Assembly: GCA_036872755.1 (NCBI GenBank)
Contig: JAVHNS010000008.1
Span: forward strand, 1,860,001-1,924,000
From: Orbilia blumenaviensis
Taxonomy: Eukaryota; Ascomycota; Orbiliomycetes; Orbiliales; Orbiliaceae
Reading direction: 5' to 3'
Length of the DNA: 64,000 nucleotides
In this document: positions 1-13,239 of the stretch, in pieces
How the letters are laid out: every line of letters starts with the position of its first letter
Position numbering within the stretch: the first letter of the stretch is position 1
Notes under the pieces: generated by a model
The model's input: the letters and a program-made list of their open reading frames with translations, nothing else
The model's database searches: none
What the model was told of the DNA's origin: nothing
Translations under genes and position numbers: made by a program

Positions 1-1
1 T

Positions 2-418
2 CAAAACCCCGAACAACAAAAGGCAATGATGCAACGCGCGTTTTTGATGAGACAACAACAGGCGCAGGCGCAGGCGGCGCAGCAGCACCAACTTCTCGCG
101 GCCCAGCATGCTGCCCAGCAGCATCAGCAACCACAAATGATGGATGGAATGGGCGGTGTTGTGGGCATGCACCCTGGCATGGCAGGAAGAGGATTCATAC
201 CTATGCCCGGTGGCGGTATGCATATGAATGGCATGATGGGCGGTGGGCAGATGGGCATGAATGGATACCCGCAGATGATGGTCCCAAACGGGATGACCGG
301 CGGTGGGGGAATGCCTATGGGTATGATGGGTGGAGCCGCGTTGCAAGGGTATAGTCCCGCGCAGATTAATATGATTATGGCAGCAAGAGGCAGAGGTCAA
401 CCACCCCAGGGTCAGTGA
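2..418 (+). CDS. C-terminal end of a Gln/Met/Gly-rich protein (5' partial)
   Basis: The reading frame is open from the left edge (codons start at base 2) and ends with TGA at 416-418, so this is the last 138 residues of a gene that begins outside the window. It starts with NPEQQKAMMQRAF, continues with Gln/Ala/His-rich stretches, then a Met/Gly-rich low-complexity tail with many MG and GGG steps, and finishes with YSPAQINMIMAARGRG. Such tails are common at the C-terminus of fungal transcription co-regulators (Spt20-, Snf5- or Mediator-type proteins), but nothing here decides between them. No catalytic domain is visible. No internal intron is needed. That it is coding is fairly sure; its function is not. 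Confidence 0.7.
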   Translation, partial: QNPEQQKAMMQRAFLMRQQQAQAQAAQQHQLLAAQHAAQQHQQPQMMDGMGGVVGMHPGMAGRGFIPMPGGGMHMNGMMGGGQMGMNGYPQMMVPNGMTGGGGMPMGMMGGAALQGYSPAQINMIMAARGRGQPPQGQ

Positions 419-3400
419 AGCACCTGTTCCTAGCCTTGGGTACCACGGCGTCTGTGATCTTCTCTAGCTCAGGAGCTTCTACGGTTTATGATTTTACAGT
501 TTTGTGTTTCAAATACTTTTTTTTCTCTTTTTTGTTTTTCCGCTCATTGTTATGAAGGGGTGCGGAATTCTGGGAGTTCAAAGTCTTTCTTTTCTTACTT
601 GTTTTTTCCCTTGTTGTATCCCGCTGGTTCCAAGGTTTCGGTTTTTTGATTTTTAGGGGGACAAATGAAACTGGAAAATTGATATCCGCAATACCGCCTG
701 TATTTTGCTTTACACCTTTGTCGTACGGGTCATCAAGACCACGGTCCGACCATGCTCACTTTAACATCCCTCTCTCTCCCATATTTCTATCACCCTTCCG
801 TTTTCCATTTCTCGGGTTCGTCTATCCTGCCGCTCTGTGGGAGTCTTGTATATATTGCGGAGGGACTCACGATGTTGGTAGTGAACCGAGATCTGCTGAG
901 TTTTTTTTTTTCCCTCTCTGTTCCTTTTGGTTGAGCCAGGATCCGATATCAATTGTATGCTTGTTTCTTACTAGCTTCCGCCTACCACTTTGCTTCTGAA
1001 TTTTTTTCTTTTTACTCTTTTTCCTCGCTCAAACCATTGTCGCGGCGTTGATTATTTATTACTAACTCCTTGACAGATCTGTGCTGATATTTTTCTTCTG
1101 GCACTGCAAATACCACCCCTCGTCTTTCTTTGTTTCTTTTTCGCTGGTCTAAGTTACCCCATCTTAGCTACTCAACTATTTCTTCCATTTTCTGTACCCA
1201 TTTCTGGTCTCTAGTCCTGCTTTCAATCCGCTTTCTGTTTCTTTTTGCACATACACTGCTTGCTTTTACTGAATAAGTACCTCTCTGATCGTTCGAGGAT
1301 TCGATGCAATGGATAACGGGTTTCTTTTGACTTATAAGTTTTCAAGTTCTTCTTCTAAGTTTTTCTCCTTTTTATAAATTCTTTATATCCCTCCCATCCT
1401 ATTATTCCTATACCGCCCGCTCTATCCCTTTTGAACGGTTATTGCTTCCTTTCTTTCATTATTTCTTCCTCACCTTTTTCCGTACGAGTTTCCTTTCTCT
1501 TAACTTATTTCTTTGACTTTTAGTAGGTTGTTTTCCGTATTTACCCCCCATATCCCTTTCCCTTCTGCCTCGCCCAAGTACCCACGCACACCCCCCTTTT
1601 ATTGTCGCCCTACCGTTCATGTGGCCTTAGTGGACTCCAGGATTATATGGCGGTGATCCTTTAAGTTATCAGCGATCTTCTTGTTCTTCTTCTTCTTCCT
1701 TCTCTATCTTGATGCTGATGGTAGTGTAAAGAGCGGCAAGAAAGGGGGGGGGGGTGGAATAAAATATTATCATATTATTATTATTATCAAATATTGCATT
1801 ATCATTTTTGATAGAGGAAGTCGAGAGAAATATCGTAGAATCTGTAGAATTTGGGGGAGGATCTCCTCACAATAATAAGATTTTACAAGTTAAAGGCATG
1901 GGTATGTCTGCGTCCACGAAGTGGACCGGGTGTGTGTGTAAGTATTGTCTTAGGCGATATAATAGTTTTGACAGTCCGTGCCAGAGCTAGAGTCAACTAT
2001 TTTCGTCGGTGAAGGTAAGTTAGACGTGTCTGCTAGACCAGCTGGGTTATAACGCACCGCTTTCTCCAAAGAATATATTTTATGTGTGTATAGACCGGCT
2101 CGAATCACTCATTAGTCTAACTTATCCATACCCTATTACATCAAAAAATATTTACACACTCGGATCATAAGAACATTAAAGAATTCGTTTTTCTTCTAGC
2201 ATAGTAGCATTTTACATGAGAACAGTGTATGAGCAAGTAAGCTCCTCGCTACCTAGCTGGCCAGCAAAAATTGACATTGTAGGGACGCTCCATAGGTTTA
2301 CGAATTCATTACGCCTTGTAGGAATATACTCGGGCATGTTTAGTATCGGGATGAAACATCTTTTATATAGAGTAGCGAGCATCGTAGTCAGGAGCATCCG
2401 TGTCCTCGATCTATGGATCAGATCTGCAGATCTGGGCGGCTCATTCGTCATTAGTAGAGTAAGCACCGGGGTGGCCGACTATATATTTTAGGAAAGCTAC
2501 TAGGCAATGAAACATGAAAGTAGGATATTAAGCTTAAAGGAAAATCAATTTAATTGGCTTATCAGATGGAACACCATCCAATGGTTAGAGTCTTATCTGC
2601 TGAGAATGGCGCCACTAGTGTTGGTGCCTGGTCCGTGTGCTCCTAGTTTAAAAAAAAAAAAAAAAAAAAAAAAACATTCTGGGCGAGAATTCTTCCCTTG
2701 TTTTCAGACAGCTACCGCTCCTTCTAGGGTACAAATGCAAGTAATCGCATACATCATTGTCGCGCAATAGGCTGCAGGATATTATGGCTGTCCATCGGGG
2801 TATACTTCGACCAGGACCGTGCTTATCCTCCCCTTTTGGTTATGCGGTGTGATAAGGCTTTGGGGTTTTTTGAGAGCAAGAGAAGGAAAAAAGGGACTAA
2901 TGGGAGCATTAGCAGGCAGAGGCAACTAAGTCGGTAGGTACATACTTTACCTGGTAATAAATGCTGCAGGAAATGTGACGGTAAGAGGGCCCTGTTGCAT
3001 AAGGTGATAAGACATACATCTTGACCAGGTGCCAACAGTCGCAGTACAAGGACTTTCAACCTCATACAACACAAATACTTTAAAGGAGCTAGGGAAGATG
3101 TCACGACTGGAAGGCGGTATCCTGGCCGGGTTCTACAAGCCGGAGAAGACGGTATCCTTTCGCCAATCGCTCCAGTAGTATATAATTGGTTGGGGTTCGA
3201 CAAGCACATATATTTCCTTCTCTAAACTTAGGTTTCGCAAAAGTTGCAGGGGCTTTGTAGGGCAAAAAAAATACAACAAGGCTGATGTGTTCCCCCCAGA
3301 TCAACATAACTCTACGACTAATTAGATTCACTTCAAGGGTAAATATATCTTGAATTATGACTTCTATGAAGACAGTGTGTTAGACATTACATTTAGAGCA

Positions 3401-3832
3401 GCTTGGCAGATGTGCATGCTAGAAACAACAGGACACAGAAGTAGAAAAACAGAATTGGCATCCAAGATATATCGGCCTTCCATCGGTTGACCCATTATAT
3501 CCTCCTCTTCCTCTTTTTTGTAATATCCTTCTCTTCCTCTTTTTTTTTGACTTCATATGGGTTTTAATATCCTCCTCTTCCTCTTTTTTCTATGTTTTTA
3601 CCGTATTAATATATTTTCTGTGAGATATTAAATCCTCCACTCTCGTACTATTCCTTCCTCGGGATCGAGCTATAACTTGCAAAATTCAATCAAAAAAATA
3701 AAACCACAAAAGAAAAGGAAAGGGAAAAAAGCAAAACAAAGCCAGAAACAAATGAAGTGACAGAGAGAACTGAAATAAAAGCATTATAATATGGTACCCG
3801 TTGTATTCTAGCACTGACGTAGGAGGTATTTA
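419..3832. other. Intergenic region
   Basis: About 3.4 kb without a supportable gene. The first kilobase is T-rich and probably holds the 3' UTR of the partial gene. The rest has short ORFs without family resemblance, a 24-A tract near 2650 and CT-rich repeats at 3496-3589. Confidence 0.6.
3496..3589. repeat. Three CT-rich direct repeats
   Basis: The motif AATATCC(T/C)(C/T)CTCTTCCTCTTTTTT occurs three times (about 3496-3519, 3522-3548 and 3566-3589), separated by short unrelated spacers. It lies just beyond the 3' end of the metallothionein-like gene. Confidence 0.7.
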
Positions 3833-4341
3833 CTAGAATAGGCGGCGGGAAGTTTCAGGCTTGGTGCCGTCAGGTCGCTCTGGGTCGGGATTTTTGAGGC
3901 AGCAACTACCACTGCGTACACCGATTTTACTTCCCGCAGGATTGGGATTGGAGGGCCTTGGAGATGGTGGCGGTACCGGTGACACTGGTGGTTGAGCAGA
4001 TAGGGTGTCCTCGCCCGTCGTTTCAAGCGGCTCGCCAATGCTGTATAATTACGAGTCGAAAGATGTTAGAGCGCAATGGTTACACTAGAGATGAATAAGA
4101 TAGCTACTTCTGGGACTTACGCATCATCTTGCCTGCTCGCGAAAAGTTCGTCCCGCAACTTACGGGCTTCATCGTCACTCTTGCCCTTGCTTTTGAAATG
4201 TTGGAACAACCCTTCATAATTGGGGTTCTGCCCCAAATTTTTGGCGGTACCACAGCCAGGTCCACTGCAGCGGCAGGTAGCCCCGCAGATACATTGATAT
4301 CCTGCACCGATGGAACAAAGACAATTGTTTTGGCAAGTCAT
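3833..4341 (-). CDS. Metallothionein-like Cys-rich protein with proline-rich tail
   Basis: Two exons, 4121-4341 and 3833-4040, give 142 residues. The donor is a perfect GTAAGT and the acceptor is TATACAG, with a CTAAC branch site between; without splicing the frame stops three codons past the donor. The N-terminus carries eight cysteines in 30 residues (C3, C7, C9, C17, C19, C23, C25, C30), so CxC pairs occur twice, as in metal-thiolate proteins. A charged helix-like stretch follows (KSKGKSDDEARKLRDELF, about residues 50-68), then a Pro/Ser-rich segment and a late C120-C121 pair. Classical fungal metallothioneins are only 25-60 residues and lack such an extension. Binding of Cu or Zn is inferred from the Cys pattern only. 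The protein has no signal peptide, so it is likely cytosolic. Confidence 0.75.
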
Positions 4342-7300
4342 GTTTGCTAACGTTTGCTACCGGAAATTTCTTTTGTGAGCCACAAATTTGATGATATTCA
4401 AGATAGAAAGTATGTAAATAGTAGGCTTGGACTACCTTTAAGAATTTGCTTTGGGAATCAAGTGATTCTGAGAATTATGAATTAGAGATTAATGTATAAG
4501 AACTGTTTGTATATTTGGAGAGGCGATGGATAATTGTGAACGGATGATTTGGTGATTTCAAGCTTCAAGGAGGAGATATCGATGCCTTTTTATACACAGA
4601 TTCTCTTCAATGTCATCTGCGTTCACAACATCATCATGGCCTTTTCCTTTCCAAAGGATTAAAGACTCTGGCGTGATCACAGTCATCATTTTCCCACTTC
4701 GACGTCTGTACATGCGTACAGCCAGTCGCCAGATCATTCTCCTGCAATACGAATCCAAATCCGTCCAATTCGCGTTTTTCTCTCTTCGTGCCAATTCGGA
4801 AGTTCTATCCACCGACTTACTCGGTGGCAAGGCAGTTACTATCATCAAAGTATCTCAAAAAATCTATCTTTGTCGTCGTGACGTCCGATGCAGAGCCTGT
4901 TGATTGATTTAATTTCAACCTTGAGAGGGAAAAAAAATACAACGCATTTGTGCAACCAATGTTGAAATATGCAACAAGGGCTAACATCAATCACATTTGC
5001 TAAACTGAGCTACTGGGGCTTGATCAAACCCTTTATCCTAAATGGGAGGGTCTATGCAGCCAGTTTTTTAGCTGGCGTAACCAATGGGACACCATATACA
5101 TTTGGTGGATGCTTCCATCGTTAAGTAGGACTATGTATATGGTACATAGCTATGCATAGATGGGTTAACCCCATATACACTTTCTTTTGGTTATTCCACG
5201 CCCTGAAATAACGGGCACGGTACGGCAACGTGACAAATGACACCTCGACAAAAGTAGAATGGTCGTGGTGATGATGTTACGCACTTCTTGCATTAGTCTA
5301 TAAGTGCTTTTTTCCAAAGGATACTTCATGTAAATCCCTTGCAAGGCCAATACTAGTCCCCTGTAACCGTCGGGAGCTAATCTACTTTGCGCAAAAGTTA
5401 CTACCAAGCGACTTGCCTTCGCTGAATATTCTGTAGTTTTTGTTTTTTGTTTTTTTGACTTTATGAAGTATTAATTTTGATCATGTGGGCAAATGGTTAG
5501 TTTAGAGACCTATGCCGGAATCTTCTGGCCAATATCTCTGTCGCATAGACGGGGGATAAGTGGCCTGAAAAAAGGTGAAAAAATTTGCAATTGAAATGAG
5601 AAAACATTTGCGCCCATAATTTTCGCATAGTTTGTACAAGCTGGCTGCTGCAGGAGTATGTAGTGGGTATGCAGCCGATGAGACGAGACGAGACGAGCTG
5701 TCAAGTTTGCACGCAGCCGCAACCTTCTTTTGTTTGAAATTTAAAAATCAAGAGTTGTGTTTTGCAAATTTGTATACTTTTTTATTTTTGTTTTTTCGAT
5801 CGAGGTTTCTTTTGGCTCTGCTAATCCCTTGGGTATTCGCGCTGTTTTGTGTTTGATATCTTTTTGCCCTGGGTCTTTCCTTTGCTTTTGAGAAGGAGGG
5901 GTCGGGTTGAGTTCTATGATAGTCCTTCGAAAAAAAAGTGTTTGATTAAGACTTCGGCCCGTCCGACCTCGATCGGTGCCTCAAGCCGCAGCCGCAATTG
6001 CTAGTCTTGCGGCCAAACAGTAACCGTAAAAGTATACAAGCCGGAATTTAGTATAATGTCGACCATCTATATCACAGCTATAACTCCACAGTTTTTGACA
6101 AGGCTACTGCGGCTTACTATGCGGAATAGATCCCTCGCACGTGTGATGCATGTTGTACACCTTGATCTTGACAGCTCATGATCATCCAAGTTTCCAATTA
6201 CTAGCTCCTCGCCGCACCAGTCGATTGGGCGAAATTCAAAAATAGTTAACTCGAGAGAAGCTCCATAAGCTTCAATTGCCCCACTGTGATTAGATTTCCC
6301 AGCGCGACAGCAGCTCGCGCTGGCCTGTGCAGTAGCTCTTCGGAGCTTCTCAACGCCCTTAAATGGCATCATGAGAATATGAGCTATATACTTGTAGCCG
6401 GTAGCTGGCCGCTTATGCTTGCACTTTTTTTTTTTTTTTTTTGCCGTCACGCTTTAATGTGAATGCATATGTGTACACGCATTATGCAGTTTCCGAAGCT
6501 CTTCGCTGTGATTCTATAATGGGCATATATCCTTTGAAACGACATATTCGACGTAGGCAGCGGTCTTGCGATTTGTATCTATACTTCTGAATGTCTACGT
6601 AGAATTGATTGTAGGATCCTAGGATCAAAATCTTGAGAGTTTTCATACCCCGTGAACATGAGGTATCGAAGGTGTTTGTAAAATAGTCCGACTTGTAGAT
6701 GGTAGACGCTTGTTTCTCTAAGCGCTGTATGCGGCTTATCTTTCATGTAGGGGCGCTCGGTTCTATGTATATCTGTTTGCCCTTTATAATTAGTTAGGTA
6801 GACGAGCTGATTGTGTAGCTATCCTGGAGATTAAGATAGTATCACACTAAACATCACCATAGACGGTTCGTTTACAAGACTGTCAGGAATAAGTCGATCT
6901 CACGTTTGTACTTGATAATTTTTCCAGCCGCCTTTGCCTTCGATTCAGGAGTTCCAGATTACAAGATTTTTTTGTTTGGTCAAACCTGCAGCTGCCAGTC
7001 GGGGGGAGCGCATAACAGAGCTCACGTTTATTAGATGCACTGTCCGTCCCTTCCAAGTTCTCGGTACCGACATCTATGTACTATTCGGCCACACATACAA
7101 ATCCAACACAGATAGAACTCACGTTTTTAGATCTTGTGACCCCGTACGTATGTGCCATATACAATTGGAGCATCTTGATTGGACTCCAGCGCGTATTTGA
7201 TTTATGCGTTTCTTTTTAGAAACTTTCATATATACTTATTCAATCGGGTTGACCGTGTCCTTTTTTCACCTGTGAAATTGTATAGCCTTCGGATTGGGGA

Positions 7301-10300
7301 GAATCGACTGGAAACTTGTTTGCGTCCAAGAACTGACAATTTGATGTGCTAGATTTAATCATGGATCTGTGTTTGTGGTTTTAACAGCCCGCACACACAC
7401 ACTGCTCTGTTACATCAATGACGAAACCAGACTAGCTATACAGTTATAAATGCATGCGCAGTCTATTCTTGTAGAGTATAAGCAAGTCAGTCTATTGTAC
7501 TGTGCGTCAAGCGCAAGCACCCTTTCGCAAAGCTTTGTATATCCGTTACTGTGCCTCATGCGAGCCTTAAAGGCCAGCACAAAGCGCTGGCGGGCCTTTT
7601 TTTTTCTTTCTATTCTTGCTCAAGACGAAACTGTTGGGATACAACCAGTCTAGCTGGTTTTGGTAGTCCGTTGCTTGATATATCGTCAGCATGTATATAT
7701 GGTATGCATTCGCGCGAAAGGAAGCGGTTTTGCCTTATGATATATTTTATTTTTTTCAGAGTTATCAATCGCATGAGACGTAGTCATTGAGCGCTCGGGC
7801 GTAGATGCATGAAAAACGCGACATTGATATTGATGACTTGTCTATACGTACATACGCGTGTGCGAAAGGGTGCATCTATGCATATGAGAGTGGATAATTA
7901 CATTGTTTTCGAGGCCAGGGGGGGTAGGGGGCTAGGGGGTAGGAGCAAGGCGCTTTTAATTAATATCCTCGTATGTATAGGACAGCTGCTGCCTGGATCA
8001 TGTGTGATTGACGTATACTGAGAGATGGGGCTGAGAAGATAGCGGTGAGAGTGTGGGTAAATTGACGATCCGGTGATCATGGTGAGGTGTTCTTTGAAGA
8101 AAACTTTTTCTCATGTAGGTGGTTCGCAGGGGGGCTTCTGCGATAGAGTAGACCCACCGGTACTGAGCCCTCTGTTTCAGCTAACTATTATCTTTTGAAG
8201 CTAGTTCGAAGGGTCTCGGGAGGGTAATCTAATGATCCAGCTGGATATCCTATCCTACAACTAACAGTTCGAAAGGGGCCTTCGAATTCTCGGGCAGTAG
8301 CAGTAAGTTTCCGCACCAAGCCACTCGTCTCTTGGGGGGTTTTACAGCTGACTTGCTAGTCTGAATGTCTAGGCTAGCAAGCCTTCCATACATGAAAGTC
8401 TTATGCATTTTTTAGTCGTTTCGGACTCGATAGAGAAAGTGCACTAGCACTAGGTGTCCTTCCATACCCCAGATTATTACTATACGGTGAATACATCACT
8501 AGAGAGCGCAAACAGTATCAACATTCGAATATTCCAATACCAGAAGAAACATCTAGTCCCTACTCAAGCCCTGAAGCAATCTCCTTTAGAAACTCGAAAC
8601 CCAAAACTATCTTCCCGAAAGAATGAAGAAATCTCATGCTGGATGTTCTATGAGATAGTCACGGTCGGGGCATTCATTTGAACCCTCCAAGTAGAAAGAC
8701 TGGGCCTACAATACATATCAAAAAATTGCTATGCATTCTACTATCATCATATGAAGGTACAAAACCCCCATCAAAGATACTGAGTAAATTAAGCATCATC
8801 TAACTTTTAAAAAGAAAACCGTAGTCACTGTTTCTGCGATCTTCGACATCTAGTATCGACAAATTGTGTTGTGGTTTCAAATATCCAACACCAATTCGAA
8901 TTCGTTGGCACCAAAATCCACCAACTTAGGCTCTGACGTCTCCAAATGATTATCTCTACCTCAAAGGCTTTTCTCTACCGTTTCTATTAAACCAAAGTTT
9001 ATTGAACAAGAATCCAAATCGCGATTTCCCCTCCCCCTACCAGTATGGGTTATCATGCAATTTCTCGACACAAACCTGGCTGTATATGCCCAATTTTATA
9101 CAACCTCATGAGGCTACACTTCAACTGGACCGTCCCAACGCCACACACCGTGCACCAAACGATTAAAATTCCGAACCCGCATGCGATGTGATGTTGACAG
9201 CCACGATCTAGATCTCAGGGCATCAGGGGAAGAAAAGCAAGCATTTCCCTAATGACACCCCGATCGAGATTGTTCTGGAACCTCCAGCCGAGAGGTTAGG
9301 CTAGGTATCCCGGGTCTGAGCTCCGATATCGATACCTCAAACACATGTATAACGGTTCTTCCGTTCCGTTTCGAGGTCCTCGCGTTCTCTTCCTTGTCAA
9401 AAGGTCCACCGCTGGCTTAGCTGTTGGCTCCGCCTCGCCTTGCGGTCAACCTCAAAGAACGCATGAAAACCCACAATGTGAAGGATTGATTCTTTTCAAG
9501 TGAGGGGTAAGAGGGAGAGGGAATTTATTCTCTAAAACTTCTTGAAATTTGGTTTTAAAAGTCAACAGAAAGAAAAAAAAAACACCTATCGGAAAAGCCT
9601 GGTTGTTTTAGAACTCCAAAATGGCACGCTTGGAAATGCATCGTTGAGGGAATGTTAGTGAAAACTTGGAAAAAGGTAAGAGAGTTTACATTTTTTTTAT
9701 GCTGAGGTAAGATGGCTGAGCTAACAGGAAAGATAGATGGTCGAAATGAACAATGGCACAAAATTTACATGCAATTCGTCACGCTCAAAGAAAGAAAGAA
9801 AGCCTTGAGGAAGAAAGGAAAAGAATAGCTGGGAAGCAGTGGGCTTGCTTTGCTCAACATGGCCAAGATTGCGATGTGGATACAAGCTATCCAAGTGAAA
9901 TCAAAAGCAAAATAAAATAGAGAAAAAAAAGAGTTTGGAAATGTGAAGACCAAAGGTAGAGCACGTCCCAAAACAATATCCCGTTGCTAAATGAATCCCC
10001 AAAAAAAAAAAAAAAAAATTAAAGCCGTGACAAACTATGTTCCCATCATGAAAAGAAGTTAACAAGAACTCGAAAGGAAAAAAATCATAGTGACCTCGTG
10101 TAACGCCCCAATAACAAAGCCCAAGGAATCGTCAGCTAAAAAGAGAATAAGAGAGGTTTATAAGAAAAGGGCAACCGAGAGCAAAAGATGATATAATCAG
10201 CGAAAAGGCAATTCTTCCACGGCTTATTGAAGAGCGCCCGGTATTCAAATGGTTGAACCTAAAATCATCTCTACCTCTCTCTCTCACGGGTCGTTAACCG

Positions 10301-10362
10301 CACGGCGGCAACTTAAGTCCAATATTTGTCCAGCGACAGACACCCTAAAATTGAGCAGTCCC
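4342..10362. other. Long gene-less region
   Basis: About 6 kb with no ORF that resembles a protein family and no credible spliced chain found by eye. The first few hundred bases upstream of 4341 should hold the promoter of the metallothionein-like gene. The part near 8.7-10.3 kb is A-rich on the plus strand and includes the 3' flank of the zinc-finger gene. A hairpin with a T run is listed separately (7569-7609). No tRNA or 5S rRNA was recognised. Confidence 0.55.
7569..7609 (+). other. GC-rich hairpin followed by a T run
   Basis: AAAGGCC pairs with GGCCTTT, and an inner AGC/GCT pairing extends the stem around a short loop. A run of nine or more T follows directly. The shape resembles the 3' end of a Pol III transcript, but no A or B box was found upstream. 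It could be chance. Confidence 0.25.
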
Positions 10363-11418
10363 TTAATAGCCGTGGTGGTACGGGCCTGGGGGTGGTGGTT
10401 GCGGCGCAAATTGCTCTGGACCCATAGGCGGTTGGTACCCATATAGTTGCACTGGTGGGGGATACTGAGTAATATATTGAACTGGGTACTGGGCTGGTGG
10501 CATTTGCTGGGTAAACGGAACAACAGATTCTCCCAGAGCATCCTGCTCCGAGTAACCTCTCGCAGCCGTTCTCCCCTTCTTTGGGTTCTTTCTAAAGACC
10601 ATGGCTGGTTGTGTGTAGGGCCTCTTCGGTGGTGGTGCGGAGATACCACCATAAACATCCCTTTCACTGCAGAACCCCATTTCCCGATAATAATTCAGCC
10701 AGGTGATATCCTCCTCTACCTCCTCTGGCCATCCTTGGTCCATAGAAAAATGTCCGAATAGGTGCGCCAGTTTCGCATCCCACAAAGCCTTACGGTCATC
10801 GTTCACCATGACAGCTCCACAATGGCGGAACCTGCACGTCCACGATCTTGGTGTGTGCCCGAGATACAATTTGTGAATGTCCCTAGCAGGGTCTTCCGGT
10901 TTGAAGTGCTCGTAATATATGTGCTCAACCCACCGGTCGTGTTCGCTAGCCCTGAATGGGCACCCCTTCCAGTAGAAGATGCATCGCGGGCCTGCTGGCA
11001 CTGGAGGATAGTCTACTTCCGGCGCGGTTCGGGAGCTCATGCCCCGGCTTCCACTCTCAGACCATATATTATCCGGATGGCTTGAAGTTATCGAACTACT
11101 AGGAGAGAGGAAGTGATCTGGGAAGCCGTGGTAGGATTCGCGATAGGGGTAGCGTTGGCTGTTGTCTGGAACAGGTTCGTTAGACTCATGCTTTTGGAAC
11201 TAACTGCGGGTGAGTGACATACGGTAGTCGCCTGGATATTCTAGCTCAGAGTCATCGTCGACTTCGAGAGTGGTCGGGTAACTTGGAATATTGCCCTGGA
11301 AACGGCTGTCACTCGGGTCCATGCCTAGGTACCATTTAAAATCAGCATTTTAGGAAGCCTCGTCGGTCCTAATACGAAACCGCTCACCTGGATGGTTATT
11401 AAAGTACGGGTACTCCAT
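10363..11418 (-). CDS. Protein with two C2H2-type zinc fingers
   Basis: Three exons: 11388-11418, 11223-11324 and 10363-11165, with phases that agree across GTGAGC...CTAG and GTATGT...TTCCAG introns, giving 311 residues. The start MEYPYF lies in a 31-bp first exon; a single-exon reading would start at residue 87 and miss the N-terminus. Residues 1-85 are acidic and Ser/Tyr/Pro-rich. Finger 1 is C106-x5-C112-x12-H125-x4-H130; finger 2 is C154-x4-C159-x18-H178-x3-H182, both with unusual spacing. The rest (about 215-311) is Pro/Gln/Tyr-rich and ends in GPYHHGY, like a low-complexity regulatory tail. A nucleic-acid-binding nuclear role is plausible but inferred. I do not recognise a named orthologue. 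Confidence 0.85.
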
Positions 11419-12175
11419 CGTATGATACTGGTGTGGCAGGGTGCGATGGGCGGATTGATGTTTGCGGACTTCCGTTTGTATCGGTCCAAGATAGTTGAGG
11501 AGTGAGAGGGAATCGAAGGTCCCGAAGGTCCCGAAGGGAATATATATATCTATATATCGCAGATGTCTGGACTGGATCGAATCGAATCATGCAAAGCAAT
11601 AACCAGTCCCGTCGGATGGGGATCTAAGCAAAAGGTCAAGCAGCGGCGGAGTGCTAATGAGTGAGACAGGCCTTTTGTAAGTACTTAAGTACCCCCCAGT
11701 CGACCGGCTGCCTTAAGAGCAAAAAAAAAAAAAAGGATGGCGGCTTTTAAAGCTTGACGGACCGGGATAATCGCACACCAACTTCAAGCCGGGGTTACCA
11801 GGAAGTAGATCTTGCTGGACATCTGAGTTTCGGAGCATACATATACATAGAACCGAGAAGAGAATTTTATATTTTGCGCTATGTTAGAAAGAACTAAATA
11901 CTAGACAGGCTCTCGACTCTTTAACCCCTTCGAGTTCGTTCGAAATTCAACTCCGACAGGGCGGGTTAAGGCGAAATGTCTCTCGCTCGCACCGGCGCAT
12001 CTGCATTTGCGGGGCCAGGGTCTGACTTCGAACTCCACAAGTATCTATTCTAGGAACCAAGCTATAGCATTAAACTCTGAAATAGCTCAAACCTCTTGAA
12101 AGGGTTTATTTTTATATGTTCGACTGATCTAATATCCTTACTGGTAGTAACTACTCCGTAAGTTATCTTAAACAT

Positions 12176-12210
12176 CGTATCGTATCATATCATATCATAT
12201 CATATCATAT
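12176..12210. repeat. (CATAT)n / (CGTAT)n microsatellite
   Basis: Seven tandem pentamers: two CGTAT then five CATAT. The same unit recurs near 31.2 kb and 57.0 kb. Confidence 0.9.
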
Positions 12211-13216
12211 CATGATCTATTATGCCATCCAGCGAACATTGCCCTTTGGTCGGGATGTCAAGGCACACAACACAACAAGTGCAGATGCCGAAGATTGTCG
12301 CAGGTGACGGTTTCCTCTGCAGACATCCGTCTTCAGCTGTTTAGTCCCCGTCTTCAAGCGAACAAATGTACAACATGCGGAGACGGTGAGGCCGGCTCGG
12401 ATCTGGCGGACATAGTAATCAATTATCTCTGATAGCCTCGTGCGATAGAGGGGGGGAAACCTCCCCATATCTTGTCCAGGATCTGACAGCGGGAAGTTTA
12501 GTTTAGCGGAACGACGACTAACGTGTGTGTCGCCAACCAGCAGTCGCGAAATTTCGAAAGGCTTCTAAAATTCGAACTCCGATGTTGGCGGCCTACTGAG
12601 CAGCCTGACAACTTACGTCTGTGCAACAGATGAAAGTCTCTCTCGTCGAATAGCTCTCATCACCATAATCTCTATAATCATCATTGCATCGTCATTGCTG
12701 TGATCATTCAATGTTAATAGCTCTTTGGGGGGTCTCTCGAGTTAGCCGAAGGATCTATACGCCATAGCCTTCTTCAGCTGAGATCGAGCTCATAATTTGG
12801 CCATGACGCCAGATCATTGGACTACGATATCCACGGTTAAGTAAAAACGGCCCACTAGCGCGGTGTGACTGTAGTTACAGGACGGGATTTGAATTTCCAC
12901 TAGCCACTTCATGCTCTTACCCGACGCCGACATATCTCATCGGTGACAATGCAATATCAACCGGCGCCGGCATGTGCTGTGCGTGCTGCAACGGCTCCCT
13001 TTTTTCATCACTTCTTACTTAATACTGGCCTCGTACAAGTAAGTACTTACTTTACTGACTTACTTAAGTATTTAGTGTATGCATCCACAGCCTTGCTGCT
13101 GCCCTACGGAACCGGCATGCTACCGGCGGGGATATATTATCGATACCCAGGGAATGGCGACTTGCACAATGCATACGCTATACCTCCTTCACATGATCCA
13201 CTCACCGTCCTCCGAC

Positions 13217-13239
13217 AAATTAAATTAAATTAAATTAAA
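13217..13239. repeat. (AAATT)n microsatellite
   Basis: Between four and five perfect tandem copies of AAATT in an otherwise gene-less stretch. Confidence 0.9.

Noticed and set aside
646..999. ORF of 117 codons downstream of the first gene
   Set aside because: Phe/Ser/Pro-rich translation of T/C-rich DNA, no ATG with context, no family resemblance; probably 3' UTR or intergenic.
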